Assembly: GCF_002091715.1 (NCBI RefSeq)
Contig: NZ_BDAG01000047.1
Coordinates: 1-49,837 of the forward strand
Source: Pseudomonas migulae NBRC 103157
Lineage (GTDB): Bacteria > Pseudomonadota > Gammaproteobacteria > Pseudomonadales > Pseudomonadaceae
Reading direction: 5' to 3'
DNA: 49,837 nucleotides
This document shows, in pieces, positions 1 to 10,653 of this stretch (within the stretch, counting starts at the first letter, position 1; each line of letters opens with the position of its first letter). The translations under genes were made by a program, and so were the position numbers. Under the pieces are notes generated by a model. It saw only the letters and a list, made by a program, of their open reading frames with translations, was not told the DNA's origin and searched no databases.

Positions 1-2927
1 GTCACCACCTTGCCGTCACTTTCCGCTTCGCCGAGGCTGGCGTCGATGAAATAAACGCGGTCATCGGCCAACTGACCCTTGTCGACCAGATAATCCTTGA
101 TGCTGCTGGCGCGATCCTGGCCCAGTTGGCGCAACAGCACGTCGCTGGTACTCCAGAACTTGATCACCTCTGCGCGCATTTTCGCAGTGCGTTCTTCCTT
201 GCCCAGATCCTTCCATTCGGCGGGCGGCTGGGTTTTCAGGCGGATGCGATAGATGCCTTCCAGCAGTGGGCCTTTCTCGCTGTCCGGTACTTGCAGCAAC
301 GAAGCCTGCGCCGGCACCTTGTCGCCGCGACGCTGGAGTATTTTGTAGTAGTTGTACTGGTATTCCCGTTCCAGGCGTTGCTCGGCGAGCGGCGGGCCAT
401 CGCTGCTGGCGGCAGCGGTGCCTTCGATTTCCAGGCGCAGGGCCGGGCGTTCCTTGAGGGCCTGGGACAGCTTGACCAAGGAACCCTCGGCTTCCGTGCT
501 CAGGTCGCTGGAACCCGGCGCGAACGACACGGTGCCCAGGTCTTCCGAGCCACCGCCACTGACCAGCCCGCCGATCATTTTGAACGGCGCGGCGGCGGCC
601 TTGACGATCAGGTTGCGCAGCGTCTGCCAGACAATCGGCATGACGCTGAACTGTGGATTGTTGAGGTCGCCGGTGACCGGCAGTTCGATGGAAATCTTGC
701 CGTCGACGTCCTTGAGCAGGGCAATCGCCAGTTTCAGCGGCAGGCTGACCGCATCCGGGCTGTCGACCTTTTCACCGAGCTGCAATTGCTCGACCACCAC
801 TTTGTTTTCAGCCTTGAGCTGACCTTTGGTGATCAGGTAATGCAGGTCGAGATTGAGCCGTCCCTTGCGGATACGGTAGCCGGCGAACTTGCCGGAGTAG
901 GGCGTCAGCGTGGTCAGCTCGACCCGTTTGAAACTGGTGGCGATGTCGAGGCTGGCCATTGGGTCGAACGGATTGACCGAGCCCTTGATGGTCACCGGTG
1001 CATAACGATCGACCTTGCCTTTGATGTTCACGGTCGCCGGTTTCGCCTGACGGCTGTCGATGGTGCCGATCTGGCCGTTGAGCTGTTGCACGGCAGTGGC
1101 GAAGTTTGGGGTCAGGCTGAAGTCGGCAAAGTTGGCCGAGCCGTCATTGATGGCAATCCCGCCAATGTGGATGCCCAGCGGTTTGTCCTTGCTGGCGGCG
1201 GGTTTGGCCGCGGCCGTTTGCGCACCGGAGTCGGGCGGTTGCGGGATCAGCAAGTCATCGATGTTGGTGGTGCGATCATCGTTGATCATGAAGCGCACAT
1301 AGGGTTGGAACAGGTTGATCCGGTCGATCGACAGGCTGTCGCCGTGCTGATAATTCAAGCCTTCGACCATCACCTGCTGCCACTTGAGGAAGTCGCGGGT
1401 TTTCAGGGTATCGAGGGTGTGCAGCTGATCGATCTGCGCGCGACCTGTCACGCTGAGCGCCAACGGCTCGGTGCTTTTCAGGTTGACCGCCAGGTCGCTG
1501 CCGAGCATGCCGCTGCGCAGTTCGAGGCGAATGAACGGGTTGATATAGGACTGGGCAACCCGCAGGTCGATGTCCTTGGTCTGCACGTTGAGCCTGGCGC
1601 TGACCGGGGCCAGATTGACCTCGCCATCCGCGGTGATCCTGCCTTGCTTGCCCACGCCGGTGTCGAGCTTGAGGGTAAAGGGCGAGCCATTGAGGCTGTC
1701 GAAATTCTGCAGGTCCAGGTTCAGCGGGTTCAGGTCCAGCGTCACGGCGGGTTGCGCTTTTCGATCTGCCAGGTGCACCTGGTAATCGCGCAGTTGCACG
1801 TCTTTGAGCAACACCTGCCAAGGCTTGCTTGGCGCGGCAGGGGTTTTCGGCGAGTCCGCGGCTGCTGGCGTGTTGACAGGTTCGGCTTTGGCTTTCGCGG
1901 CTTCCTTGGACGGCTGGCTGGCGAACAGCTTCTGCCAGTCGAGCTGGCCGTCAGCTTCAAGCGCCGCCCAGGTTTCCAGTTTATTGCTGCGGATCTTGCC
2001 GACGACCACTTGCTGTTTGGCCAGGTCTATCGTGGTGTCGGTGATGTCCAGTCGCGCGAGTTTGGCCAGCGGTCGACCATCCGGGGCTTTGATGGCGAAA
2101 GGCGCGACGCTGACCGCGACGTTGCTCAGCAGCAGTTCGGTTTCCTTGGACAGGTTCAGTTTGTAGTCGGTGCTCAGGTTCAGCACGCCGTTTTCCAGCA
2201 CCAGCGGCAGCGCGTCACGCACATAGGGCCAAAAGGCTTTCATCTGGCCGTCGGTGATTTTCAGCTTACCTTCGGAGGTGATCGGGATCAGGCTGAAATT
2301 GCCGGTCCAGTCGATCTGCCCACCGTTCGGGCCGATGGCCACAAGGGTCATGTCGGCGCTGTCTTCGGGCAGGGTGCTGAGGTTTTTCAGCTCGAAATCG
2401 AGTTTGTCATAGAGGAACTCGATAGCCTCGCTGGGACGGTCATCCTTGAAGTGCACGGCGCCGTCGGCCAGTTTGATCCGCTCCACGCGCAGCGGAAACG
2501 GTTTGGCGTTCGGATCGGCCGGCGTCGGCTCGCTTGCCGGCAATTTGAACAGGCCGAGCAAATTGAGTTTGCCGTCCTTGCCGAAGAGGATTTCGGTCTT
2601 GGGTTTGTCCAGTTCGATATCGGACAGATGCAGCGCTTTGGTCCACAGGCTGTCGATCTGCAGGTTGGCGTACAGGCGTTCGAAGCCGACCTGTTCCTTG
2701 CCCGGCTCGCCGATGATCAGGCCCCACAGCGTGACTTCAAGGCTGAAGGGGTTGAGTTCGATTCGCTGAATGGTCGCGGGCGTCGTGGCGTAGTTGGCCA
2801 ATTGCTGATTGGCAACCCGCAAGGCGATACCCGGCAAAATCAGAAACCCCAGCAGGCTGTAGAGGGCCAGAGCAGTCAACAAGGCGCCGATAGCGCGGAT
2901 CAATCCTTTGTGCATGTGTGGCTTCAT
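1..2927 (-). CDS. DUF748 (AsmA-like) envelope protein, C-terminus cut by window edge
   Basis: About 975 codons lie in the window and the frame is open to the edge, so only the C-terminal end is missing. The protein starts with a hydrophobic segment (residues about 8-35) typical of an inner-membrane anchor. A long region rich in beta-strand pattern follows (ELNPFSLEVTLWGL and similar), as in DUF748/AsmA-like proteins thought to span the envelope or help lipid transport. Near the C-terminus a segment beginning TVSFAPGSSDLS and followed by EGTAAASS resembles an OmpA-like fold. ATG at 2927 is chosen; a second in-frame ATG is at 2915 and neither has a strong ribosome site. The family is clear, the exact role is not known. 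A long opposite-strand reading frame over this gene is a codon-bias shadow. Confidence 0.85.
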   Translation of the reverse strand, partial: MKPHMHKGLIRAIGALLTALALYSLLGFLILPGIALRVANQQLANYATTPATIQRIELNPFSLEVTLWGLIIGEPGKEQVGFERLYANLQIDSLWTKALHLSDIELDKPKTEILFGKDGKLNLLGLFKLPASEPTPADPNAKPFPLRVERIKLADGAVHFKDDRPSEAIEFLYDKLDFELKNLSTLPEDSADMTLVAIGPNGGQIDWTGNFSLIPITSEGKLKITDGQMKAFWPYVRDALPLVLENGVLNLSTDYKLNLSKETELLLSNVAVSVAPFAIKAPDGRPLAKLARLDITDTTIDLAKQQVVVGKIRSNKLETWAALEADGQLDWQKLFASQPSKEAAKAKAEPVNTPAAADSPKTPAAPSKPWQVLLKDVQLRDYQVHLADRKAQPAVTLDLNPLNLDLQNFDSLNGSPFTLKLDTGVGKQGRITADGEVNLAPVSARLNVQTKDIDLRVAQSYINPFIRLELRSGMLGSDLAVNLKSTEPLALSVTGRAQIDQLHTLDTLKTRDFLKWQQVMVEGLNYQHGDSLSIDRINLFQPYVRFMINDDRTTNIDDLLIPQPPDSGAQTAAAKPAASKDKPLGIHIGGIAINDGSANFADFSLTPNFATAVQQLNGQIGTIDSRQAKPATVNIKGKVDRYAPVTIKGSVNPFDPMASLDIATSFKRVELTTLTPYSGKFAGYRIRKGRLNLDLHYLITKGQLKAENKVVVEQLQLGEKVDSPDAVSLPLKLAIALLKDVDGKISIELPVTGDLNNPQFSVMPIVWQTLRNLIVKAAAAPFKMIGGLVSGGGSEDLGTVSFAPGSSDLSTEAEGSLVKLSQALKERPALRLEIEGTAAASSDGPPLAEQRLEREYQYNYYKILQRRGDKVPAQASLLQVPDSEKGPLLEGIYRIRLKTQPPAEWKDLGKEERTAKMRAEVIKFWSTSDVLLRQLGQDRASSIKDYLVDKGQLADDRVYFIDASLGEAESDGKVV

Positions 2928-3020
2928 CTGTCTGAATCGGAGTGCGTTGGAGTATGGCACGCGAATCCGGTTCCGAAGCTACCCCGCGATATAGGATTTA
3001 TCTGAAAGTTTCCTTGGGGT

Positions 3021-4037
3021 TCAGAGTTGCAGGATCAGGGTTTTCAGCGGTGGCTGTTGATCCATGGACGGGAAATCGCCGCCCGGTTTCATCACCGTCC
3101 ACTCGCGCACCGGTCGCCCGGCTTTCTCGGCGCAACGCAAAACCTGTTCGCGCCAGTCGTCCATGCTGACTTTTGCCAGGTTGTTGCAGCAGATCAGCAC
3201 GCCATTGTCGGCGGTGGTCAGCAGCGCGGGTTTGAGCAGGCTTTGGTAGTCGCGCAGCAGGTCGACGGTGCCGAAAGCGCTCTTGGCCCAGGCCGGTGGG
3301 TCCAGCAACACCAGGTCGTATTGGCGTTGTTCCAGGCGTTGATAGCTCGGCAATTTCTGCCCGCGGCGCTGGCTGATGGGCAGGCCGGCGAGTTGGCGAA
3401 TGGCCGGGAAGTAATCGGACTGGATGAACTGCATGGTCGGCAACTGCGGATTGAGCAGACCGTTTTCGCGGCCGACCGCCAGATTGCCCTCGGCGAAATC
3501 CAGGTTGCACACTTCGCTGGCGCCCCCGGCCGCAGCGCTCAGGCCGACGCCGCAGGTATAGGCAAACAGGTTCAGCACGCTTTTATGCTTGCTGTGCTCC
3601 TTGACCCAGCCGCGGGTGTTGCGCAGGTCGAGGAACAGCAGCGGGTCCTGACCGGCGTGGCGGCCACGGACCCGGTAGTTCAGGCCCCATTCGTGGCCGA
3701 CCAGATCTTGCAGGGCGGCTTCGTCGGCGCGGTAAACAGTGTCTTCGCGGTCGATGCGCGAGTTGCCCCGGGAGCGGTCGTTGTAGACCAGCAGGGTCTC
3801 GAAGCCCAGGTGTTGATTGATCGTCTCGTGCAGTTGCAGCAGGGCATCGCGCTCCAGTGCCTGGTGAAAGCTCTGCACCAACAGCTGCGGGCCGTAGCGG
3901 TCGATGGTCAGGCCGCCCGCGCCTTCCTGGCTGCCATGGAACAGGCGATAGCAATCGGTGCCTTGCTGGTGCAGTTCGGCAAGCAGGTCCTGGCGATGAT
4001 CGAGGGCGGCGCGCAGCGCCTGATTCAAGGAAGACAT
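3021..4037 (-). CDS. Class I SAM-dependent methyltransferase, RlmI-like
   Basis: 338 aa. The protein shows a SAM-binding motif I (NLFAYTCGVGLSAAAGGA) and a motif IV of the form DPPAWAKS, the pattern of the RlmI/RlmK group that methylates 23S rRNA. The N-terminal part (RYGPQLLVQSFHQ, LVYNDRSRGNSR) also fits that group. It is shorter than canonical RlmI (about 396 aa) and I see no PUA domain, so it may be a paralogue with another RNA target. The start at 4037 (MSSLNQ) is preferred over an upstream in-frame ATG at 4130, because the intervening codons run through a REP element. It is transcribed in the same direction as the DUF2236 gene upstream, from which a REPIN separates it. Confidence 0.8.
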   Translation of the reverse strand: MSSLNQALRAALDHRQDLLAELHQQGTDCYRLFHGSQEGAGGLTIDRYGPQLLVQSFHQALERDALLQLHETINQHLGFETLLVYNDRSRGNSRIDREDTVYRADEAALQDLVGHEWGLNYRVRGRHAGQDPLLFLDLRNTRGWVKEHSKHKSVLNLFAYTCGVGLSAAAGGASEVCNLDFAEGNLAVGRENGLLNPQLPTMQFIQSDYFPAIRQLAGLPISQRRGQKLPSYQRLEQRQYDLVLLDPPAWAKSAFGTVDLLRDYQSLLKPALLTTADNGVLICCNNLAKVSMDDWREQVLRCAEKAGRPVREWTVMKPGGDFPSMDQQPPLKTLILQL

Positions 4038-4098
4038 GCTGGGCGCCTTGCAGGAGGGAGGGAATTTGGCGCGGGAGTTTAACAGCTTGCGCGGAACC

Positions 4099-4187
4099 TG
4101 TAGGAGCCGGCTTGCTGGCGATGGGCGCAATACGGTTCATCCTGACGAACCGCGTTATCGTTCATCGCCAGCAAGCCGGCTCCTACA
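4099..4187. repeat. REPIN (REP doublet hairpin)
   Basis: An 89-bp inverted repeat begins TGTAGGAGCCGGCTTGCTGG and ends with its complement. It lies between the methyltransferase start and the end of the DUF2236 gene. The same 23-bp arm occurs at 5116, 7220, 9693, 20090 and 36134 in this window; only the loop sequence differs. This matches the short palindromic REP doublets of fluorescent pseudomonads. Confidence 0.9.
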
Positions 4188-4195
4188 AATATGAG

Positions 4196-5107
4196 TCAGG
4201 TCAATAATCCCATCCGCCGCTTCGCTCGATGCACCGAGCCATTACGCACGGCCCAGCGCAGCATCGGCGCGCTGCGGTTGATGCTGGCACGGATCAGCGT
4301 GCGTTGCAGCGGACTCTGGCGGATGCCCAGCATGTCACTCGCCCAATCCGGCAGCAGGTCGATGCCGGCCTGCATCATCAACCCGCCGAACGGCTTGGCC
4401 AGACGGCTGGGGGCCGGGGCGTTCAGCAACAGTCGCAACACTTCGCGACTGCGATCGTCGCACAGCAATTGCGGGCGAATGCGCTCAAGGTAATCGGCTA
4501 TTTCCTGTCGCGAACGGGGCACATCACGAGCACCGAGTCGCTCGGCGACCAAGGCGATTTCATTGTAGTAACGGTCCTGATCGGCTGCAGACAGGTGCGG
4601 ATTGCGGTAACGCAAATGCGCCCCGAGAAAATTGCTGACCTCGGCGACGTGCACCCACGTCAGCAGATCGGGATCGCTGGCGGCGTAAGGCCGACCGTCG
4701 GGCGCGGTGCCGGTCACTTGCAGGTGGATGGTGCGCACTTTCTCGATCAGCCAGTCGGCATCTTTGCGCGAGCCGAACGTGGTGCCGGAAATGAACTGCC
4801 CGGTGCGGCGCAAGCGACCGAGCATGTCCTCGCGAAAATTCGAATGGTCCCAGACCCCGGACAGCGCCAATGGATGCAGGGCTTGCAGCATCAGCGCGCT
4901 GATACCGCCGATGAGCATGCTGCTGAAGTCGCCGTGAACCTGCCAACTCACCGAATCGGGACCGAACAGACCGGGGTCACCCTTGGGGTTTTCCAGGTCG
5001 AGCTTGCCGAGAGACAGGCCAGAGAGGCTCATGACCTGGGTTTCGATGCGGCTGCGGATGAATTCCATGGCGACTCGATTGGCGAAAAAAGGGTTGTCAT
5101 CGCGCAT
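4196..5107 (-). CDS. Oxygenase MpaB family / DUF2236 protein
   Basis: 303 aa. The N-terminal half contains GDFSSMLIGGISALMLQALHPLAL and a conserved histidine-rich region (WDHSNF, TWVHVAE) typical of the DUF2236/MpaB-like family, whose characterised members (latex-clearing protein, mycophenolic acid MpaB) are heme b oxygenases. I infer a heme-binding, possibly oxygenase, function; the substrate is unknown. ATG 5107 is preceded by AAGGGG at a good distance. That ribosome site touches the edge of a REPIN (5116-5205), so the mRNA 5' region must include the REPIN hairpin unless the promoter sits inside it. An alternative start is the Met at 5068. Confidence 0.78.
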   Translation of the reverse strand: MRDDNPFFANRVAMEFIRSRIETQVMSLSGLSLGKLDLENPKGDPGLFGPDSVSWQVHGDFSSMLIGGISALMLQALHPLALSGVWDHSNFREDMLGRLRRTGQFISGTTFGSRKDADWLIEKVRTIHLQVTGTAPDGRPYAASDPDLLTWVHVAEVSNFLGAHLRYRNPHLSAADQDRYYNEIALVAERLGARDVPRSRQEIADYLERIRPQLLCDDRSREVLRLLLNAPAPSRLAKPFGGLMMQAGIDLLPDWASDMLGIRQSPLQRTLIRASINRSAPMLRWAVRNGSVHRAKRRMGLLT

Positions 5108-5115
5108 TGTCCCCT

Positions 5116-5205
5116 TGTAGGAGCCGGCTTGCTGGCGATAGCAAAATGTCAGTCGCCATCAATGTCGACTGACACAACGCAATCGCCAGCAAGCCGGCTC
5201 CTACA
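5116..5205. repeat. REPIN (REP doublet hairpin)
   Basis: A 90-bp inverted repeat with the same 23-bp arms as the copy at 4099. It fills most of the gap between acs and the DUF2236 gene, and its left end is only 8 bp from the DUF2236 start codon. Confidence 0.9.
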
Positions 5206-5231
5206 AGGGATATTCCAAAGCTGCGCGTACG

Positions 5232-7169
<1,938 letters not shown>

Positions 7170-7219
7170 GACGGTTCCTTATTCTTGTTTTGCGACAAGA
7201 GGGGAGCTGCGCGACCCTC

Positions 7220-7306
7220 GTAGGAGCCGGCTTGCTGGCGATAGCGGCGTATCAATCGACTAAAACGTCAATGACACACCGCCATCGCCAGCAAGCCGGC
7301 TCCTAC
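7220..7306. repeat. REPIN (REP doublet hairpin)
   Basis: An inverted repeat of about 87 bp with GTAGGAGCCGGCTTGCTGGC arms, in the acs-pgi gap, 31 bp past the end of pgi. Confidence 0.9.
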
Positions 7307-7337
7307 AAGGTTAGTACCCCGCAGGAACGGCGTCAGG

Positions 7338-9002
7338 TTACCCGCGGTGACGCCCGCGGAAGTAGTTGATCAACCCTTGGGTGGACGCATCGTCAGCCGG
7401 GGACTCTTCGCTGCCGACCAGGCGGTTATAGACGCCTTTGCCCAGCTCTTTGCCCAGCTCCACGCCCCACTGGTCGAAAGCGTTGATGCCCCAGACCACG
7501 CTTTGCACGAAGACTTTGTGTTCGTACATCGCCACCAGTGCGCCAAGACGACGCGGGCTGATGCGTTCGACCACCAGCGTGTTGCTCGGACGGTTGCCCG
7601 GGATCACCTTGTGCGGCGCGAGTTTCTGCACGTCCGCTTCGGCCATGCCCTTGTCACGCAACTCGGCTTCGGCCTCGGCGCGGGTCTTGCCGAGCATCAG
7701 TGCCTGGCTTTGCGACAGGCAGTTGGCGTACAGCCACTGGTGGTGATCGGACACCGGGTTGAAGCTGACGATCGGCACGATGAAGTCGGCCGGAATCAGT
7801 TGGGTGCCCTGGTGCAGCAACTGGTGATACGCGTGCTGACCGTTGCAACCCACGCCGCCCCAGATCACCGGGCCAGTGTCGGTGGACACCGGCGTGCCGT
7901 CCTGGCGTACGCTCTTGCCGTTGGATTCCATGTCCAGCTGTTGCAAGTGCTTGGTGATGTTACGCAGGTAGTGGTCGTACGGCAGGATCGCGTGACTCTG
8001 CGCGCCCCAGAAGTTGCCGTACCAGACACCGAGCAAGGCCAGCAGTACCGGCATGTTCTGTTCGAATGGCGCGCTCTGGAAATGCTGGTCCATGGTGTAG
8101 GCACCGGACAGCAGTTCCTTGAAGTTGGACATGCCGATAGCCAGGGCAATCGGCAAGCCGATAGCCGACCACAGCGAGTAACGACCGCCGACCCAGTCCC
8201 ACATCGGGAAGATGTTTTCTTCGCGGATACCGAACGCCACAGCCGCCGCGTTGTTGCTGGATACGGCGATGAAGTGACGGTACAACTCGGCTTCCGAACC
8301 GCCCTGCGCCAGGTACCAGGCGCGAGCGGCCTGGGCATTCTTCAGGGTTTCTAGGGTGTTGAAGGACTTCGACGAAACGATGAACAGCGTGGTCTCGGCG
8401 CGCAGCTTCATGGTCAGTTCGTGGAACTCACTGCCGTCGATGTTCGCCAGGTAATGACAGCGCACGCCTTTCTGGGCGTAGGACAGCAGCGCTTCGGAGA
8501 CCAGCTCGGGGCCGAGGAACGAGCCACCGATGCCGATGTTCACCACGTCGGTGATCGGCTTCTCGGTGTAACCGCGCCACAGACCGTCGTGGATGCGGCC
8601 CACGAGGTCGGTGATCTGGTTCAACACCTTGTGGACTTCCGGCATCACGTTGACGCCGTTGACCGACAACTTGTCGCCGACCGGGCGACGCAGCGCGGTG
8701 TGCAGGGCCGGACGACCTTCGGACGAGTTAACGATTTCGCCATCGAACAGCGCCTTGATCGCGCCTTGCAGATCGACTTCGTTGGCCAGGCCTACCAGCA
8801 GATCGCGGGTCTCGGCGTTGATCAGGTTCTTCGAATAGTCGAGAAACAGGCCGCAGCTGCTGAGGGTGAATTGAGTAAAGCGCTGCGGATCGGCATTGAA
8901 AGCTTCGCGCATGCTGAAATCCTGCATGGCTTGGCGGTGGTCATTCAGCGCTTGCCAGGCGGGCAGAGCGGTCACGTCGTGAGGAGTGCGGTAGTACGCC
9001 AT
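7338..9002 (-). CDS. pgi: Glucose-6-phosphate isomerase
   Basis: 554 aa, full length. It interconverts glucose 6-phosphate and fructose 6-phosphate. Family signatures include NIGIGGSFLGPELVSEAL, the phosphate-binding SSKSFNTLETLKNAQ and the C-terminal region KVFVQSVVWGINAFDQWGVELGK. Pseudomonas lacks 6-phosphofructokinase, so this enzyme serves mainly gluconeogenesis and recycling into the Entner-Doudoroff route (established knowledge). AAGGAAA precedes ATG 9002. The gene follows panD in the same direction across a 221-bp gap that contains a hairpin. Confidence 0.97.
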   Translation of the reverse strand: MAYYRTPHDVTALPAWQALNDHRQAMQDFSMREAFNADPQRFTQFTLSSCGLFLDYSKNLINAETRDLLVGLANEVDLQGAIKALFDGEIVNSSEGRPALHTALRRPVGDKLSVNGVNVMPEVHKVLNQITDLVGRIHDGLWRGYTEKPITDVVNIGIGGSFLGPELVSEALLSYAQKGVRCHYLANIDGSEFHELTMKLRAETTLFIVSSKSFNTLETLKNAQAARAWYLAQGGSEAELYRHFIAVSSNNAAAVAFGIREENIFPMWDWVGGRYSLWSAIGLPIALAIGMSNFKELLSGAYTMDQHFQSAPFEQNMPVLLALLGVWYGNFWGAQSHAILPYDHYLRNITKHLQQLDMESNGKSVRQDGTPVSTDTGPVIWGGVGCNGQHAYHQLLHQGTQLIPADFIVPIVSFNPVSDHHQWLYANCLSQSQALMLGKTRAEAEAELRDKGMAEADVQKLAPHKVIPGNRPSNTLVVERISPRRLGALVAMYEHKVFVQSVVWGINAFDQWGVELGKELGKGVYNRLVGSEESPADDASTQGLINYFRGRHRG

Positions 9003-9158
9003 CGCTGCGGGTTTCCTTTTTACTTGAACGGCCTTTTGAACACTAAAAAATCCCGGAGCGCTGTGGGTGGGCGTCCGGTCAACTGCGTCGACACGATTTC
9101 ATGGCACAGGGCGAATACAGTAAACCTCGCGCTGCGATCTGTCTTGACTTTGTCTGAC

Positions 9159-9197
9159 CCGTTCCCGGTACTTTTTTGTACATCAAGCAGGGAACGG
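9159..9197 (-). terminator. Nested hairpin downstream of panD, possible terminator
   Basis: CCGTTCCC (9159-9166) pairs with GGGAACGG (9190-9197). Inside them a second short repeat GTAC-T6-GTAC is nested. It lies 27 bp past the panD stop on the minus strand. No U-tract follows the outer stem, so a terminator role is only possible. Confidence 0.35.
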
Positions 9198-9223
9198 TCC
9201 GACAAACGGAAGAGAAGTTTCGG

Positions 9224-9604
9224 TCAGGCAACCTGAACTGGAATGGCATTGCTGGTGTGGCTCAACTCGTTACCCGGCGCCATGTAGAGCATGCGCGGCT
9301 TGAAGTTGAGCAGCTCGGCTTCGCTGTAGTGAGCGTAAGCGCAAATGATCACACGGTCGCCGACCTTGGCCTTGTGCGCCGCGGCGCCGTTGACCGAAAT
9401 CATCCGCGAGCCGGCTTCGCCACGAATCGCATAGGTGGTGAAGCGTTCGCCGTTGTCGACGTTATAGATCTGGATCTGTTCGTACTCACGGATGCCGGAC
9501 AAGTCCAGCCATTCGCCGTCGATGGCGCAGGAACCTTCGTAATCGAGAACTGCGTGGGTGACTTCGGCGCGATGCAGCTTGGCCTTGAGCATGATGGCGT
9601 GCAT
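9224..9604 (-). CDS. panD: Aspartate 1-decarboxylase
   Basis: 126 aa. The pyruvoyl enzyme makes beta-alanine from aspartate for pantothenate. The self-cleavage site is present as Gly24-Ser25 in YEGSCA, and the catalytic region (GERFTTYAIRGEAGS, NGAAAHKAKVGDRVIICAY) is intact. The start MHAIMLKAKLHRAEV at 9604 fits the family; the frame extends upstream into a REPIN and that extension is not coding. panD is separated from panC by 188 bp containing a REPIN, so although functionally linked it may be expressed apart from panBC. Confidence 0.97.
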   Translation of the reverse strand: MHAIMLKAKLHRAEVTHAVLDYEGSCAIDGEWLDLSGIREYEQIQIYNVDNGERFTTYAIRGEAGSRMISVNGAAAHKAKVGDRVIICAYAHYSEAELLNFKPRMLYMAPGNELSHTSNAIPVQVA

Positions 9605-9692
9605 GAGTGTTTCCCCAGGTCGGAATCGAACGGCGGGCAGTTTGCCCGAAGGCATTGTGGGCAGCAATACAGGGCGTGAGGGAGCTGCCCTC

Positions 9693-9779
9693 TGTAGGAG
9701 CCGGCTTGCTGGCGATGGCCTTACTTCGGTGTGGCAGATGCACCGCAGTGATGCCATCGCCAGCAAGCCGGCTCCTACA
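9693..9779. repeat. REPIN (REP doublet hairpin)
   Basis: An 87-bp inverted repeat with the standard arms, between panC and panD. It ends 14 bp from the panC stop and could act as a transcript-stabilising or attenuating structure. Confidence 0.9.
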
Positions 9780-9792
9780 GGGGTCGTGATGT

Positions 9793-10653
9793 TCAGGCGG
9801 GCGCGTCGAGGTTCAGGTGCAGGTTGTCGATCAACCGCGTGGTACCGAGAAACGCCGCCACCAGAATCACCAGGTCACGATCTTCCGCCGTTGCCGGACG
9901 CAACGTCAGCGCATGCCGAATTTCCAGGTAATCGGTACGCAGGCCAGCAGCTTCAAGTTGCTGTTGTTGCGCCGCAATCAGCGCCGGATAATCGCGCTCA
10001 CCCTGTTTAATGGCATCGGCAATCGCGGACAGCGTGCGATACACCACCGGCGCCACCGCGCGCTGTTCTTCACTGAGAAACCCGTTTCGCGATGACAAAG
10101 CCAGGCCATCGGCCGCGCGGACCGTCGGCTCGCCGATGATCTGGATCGGCATGTTCAGGTCATGCACCAGCGCGCGAATCACGGCCAGTTGCTGGAAGTC
10201 TTTCTGGCCAAAGATCGCCAGGTCGGGCTGAACCATGTTGAACAGCTTGCTGACCACCGTCGCCACACCTTCGAAATGCCCCGGACGGCTGGCACCGCAC
10301 AGACCTTCGGACAGTTGCGGGACGCTGACGCGGGTCTGGCCGGCCATGCCGTCGGGGTACATTTCTTCAACGGTCGGCGCGAACAGCAAGTGACAACCGG
10401 CCTGGAGCAGTTTTTCCTGGTCTGCCGCGAGGGTGCGCGGGTACTTGTCGAGGTCTTCGCCGGCACCAAATTGCAACGGGTTGACGAAAATGCTCGCGAC
10501 CACGAAATCTGCCCGTTGGCTGGCTTTGATAATCAGTGCGATGTGACCGCTGTGAAGGTTGCCCATGGTGGGTACGAAGGCAATGCGCTTGCCTTCGCTA
10601 CGGGCGCGGGCCACGGCGGCTCGCAGTTCGCGTACGGTTTTTACGGTGTTCAT
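9793..10653 (-). CDS. panC: Pantothenate synthetase
   Basis: 286 aa. It joins pantoate and beta-alanine with ATP to form pantothenate. The nucleotidylyltransferase HIGH-like motif is in FVPTMGNLHSGHIALI. The pantoate-binding and late-domain segments IFGQKDFQQLAVIRALV and LSSRNGFLS are present. Its start overlaps the panB stop by 4 bp (ATGA), so translation is probably coupled to panB. Confidence 0.97.
   Translation of the reverse strand: MNTVKTVRELRAAVARARSEGKRIAFVPTMGNLHSGHIALIIKASQRADFVVASIFVNPLQFGAGEDLDKYPRTLAADQEKLLQAGCHLLFAPTVEEMYPDGMAGQTRVSVPQLSEGLCGASRPGHFEGVATVVSKLFNMVQPDLAIFGQKDFQQLAVIRALVHDLNMPIQIIGEPTVRAADGLALSSRNGFLSEEQRAVAPVVYRTLSAIADAIKQGERDYPALIAAQQQQLEAAGLRTDYLEIRHALTLRPATAEDRDLVILVAAFLGTTRLIDNLHLNLDAPA

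Noticed and set aside
126..3005. 959-codon open frame on the plus strand
   Set aside because: It is exactly opposite the DUF748 gene. Its composition (long runs of Gly, Arg, Gln, Asp without fold motifs) is what high-GC codon bias gives on the antisense strand. The minus-strand protein has family motifs.
4099..5205. Repeated 23-bp units as a CRISPR array
   Set aside because: The units are inverted pairs in separate gaps, not direct repeats with regular spacers, and no cas gene is present.
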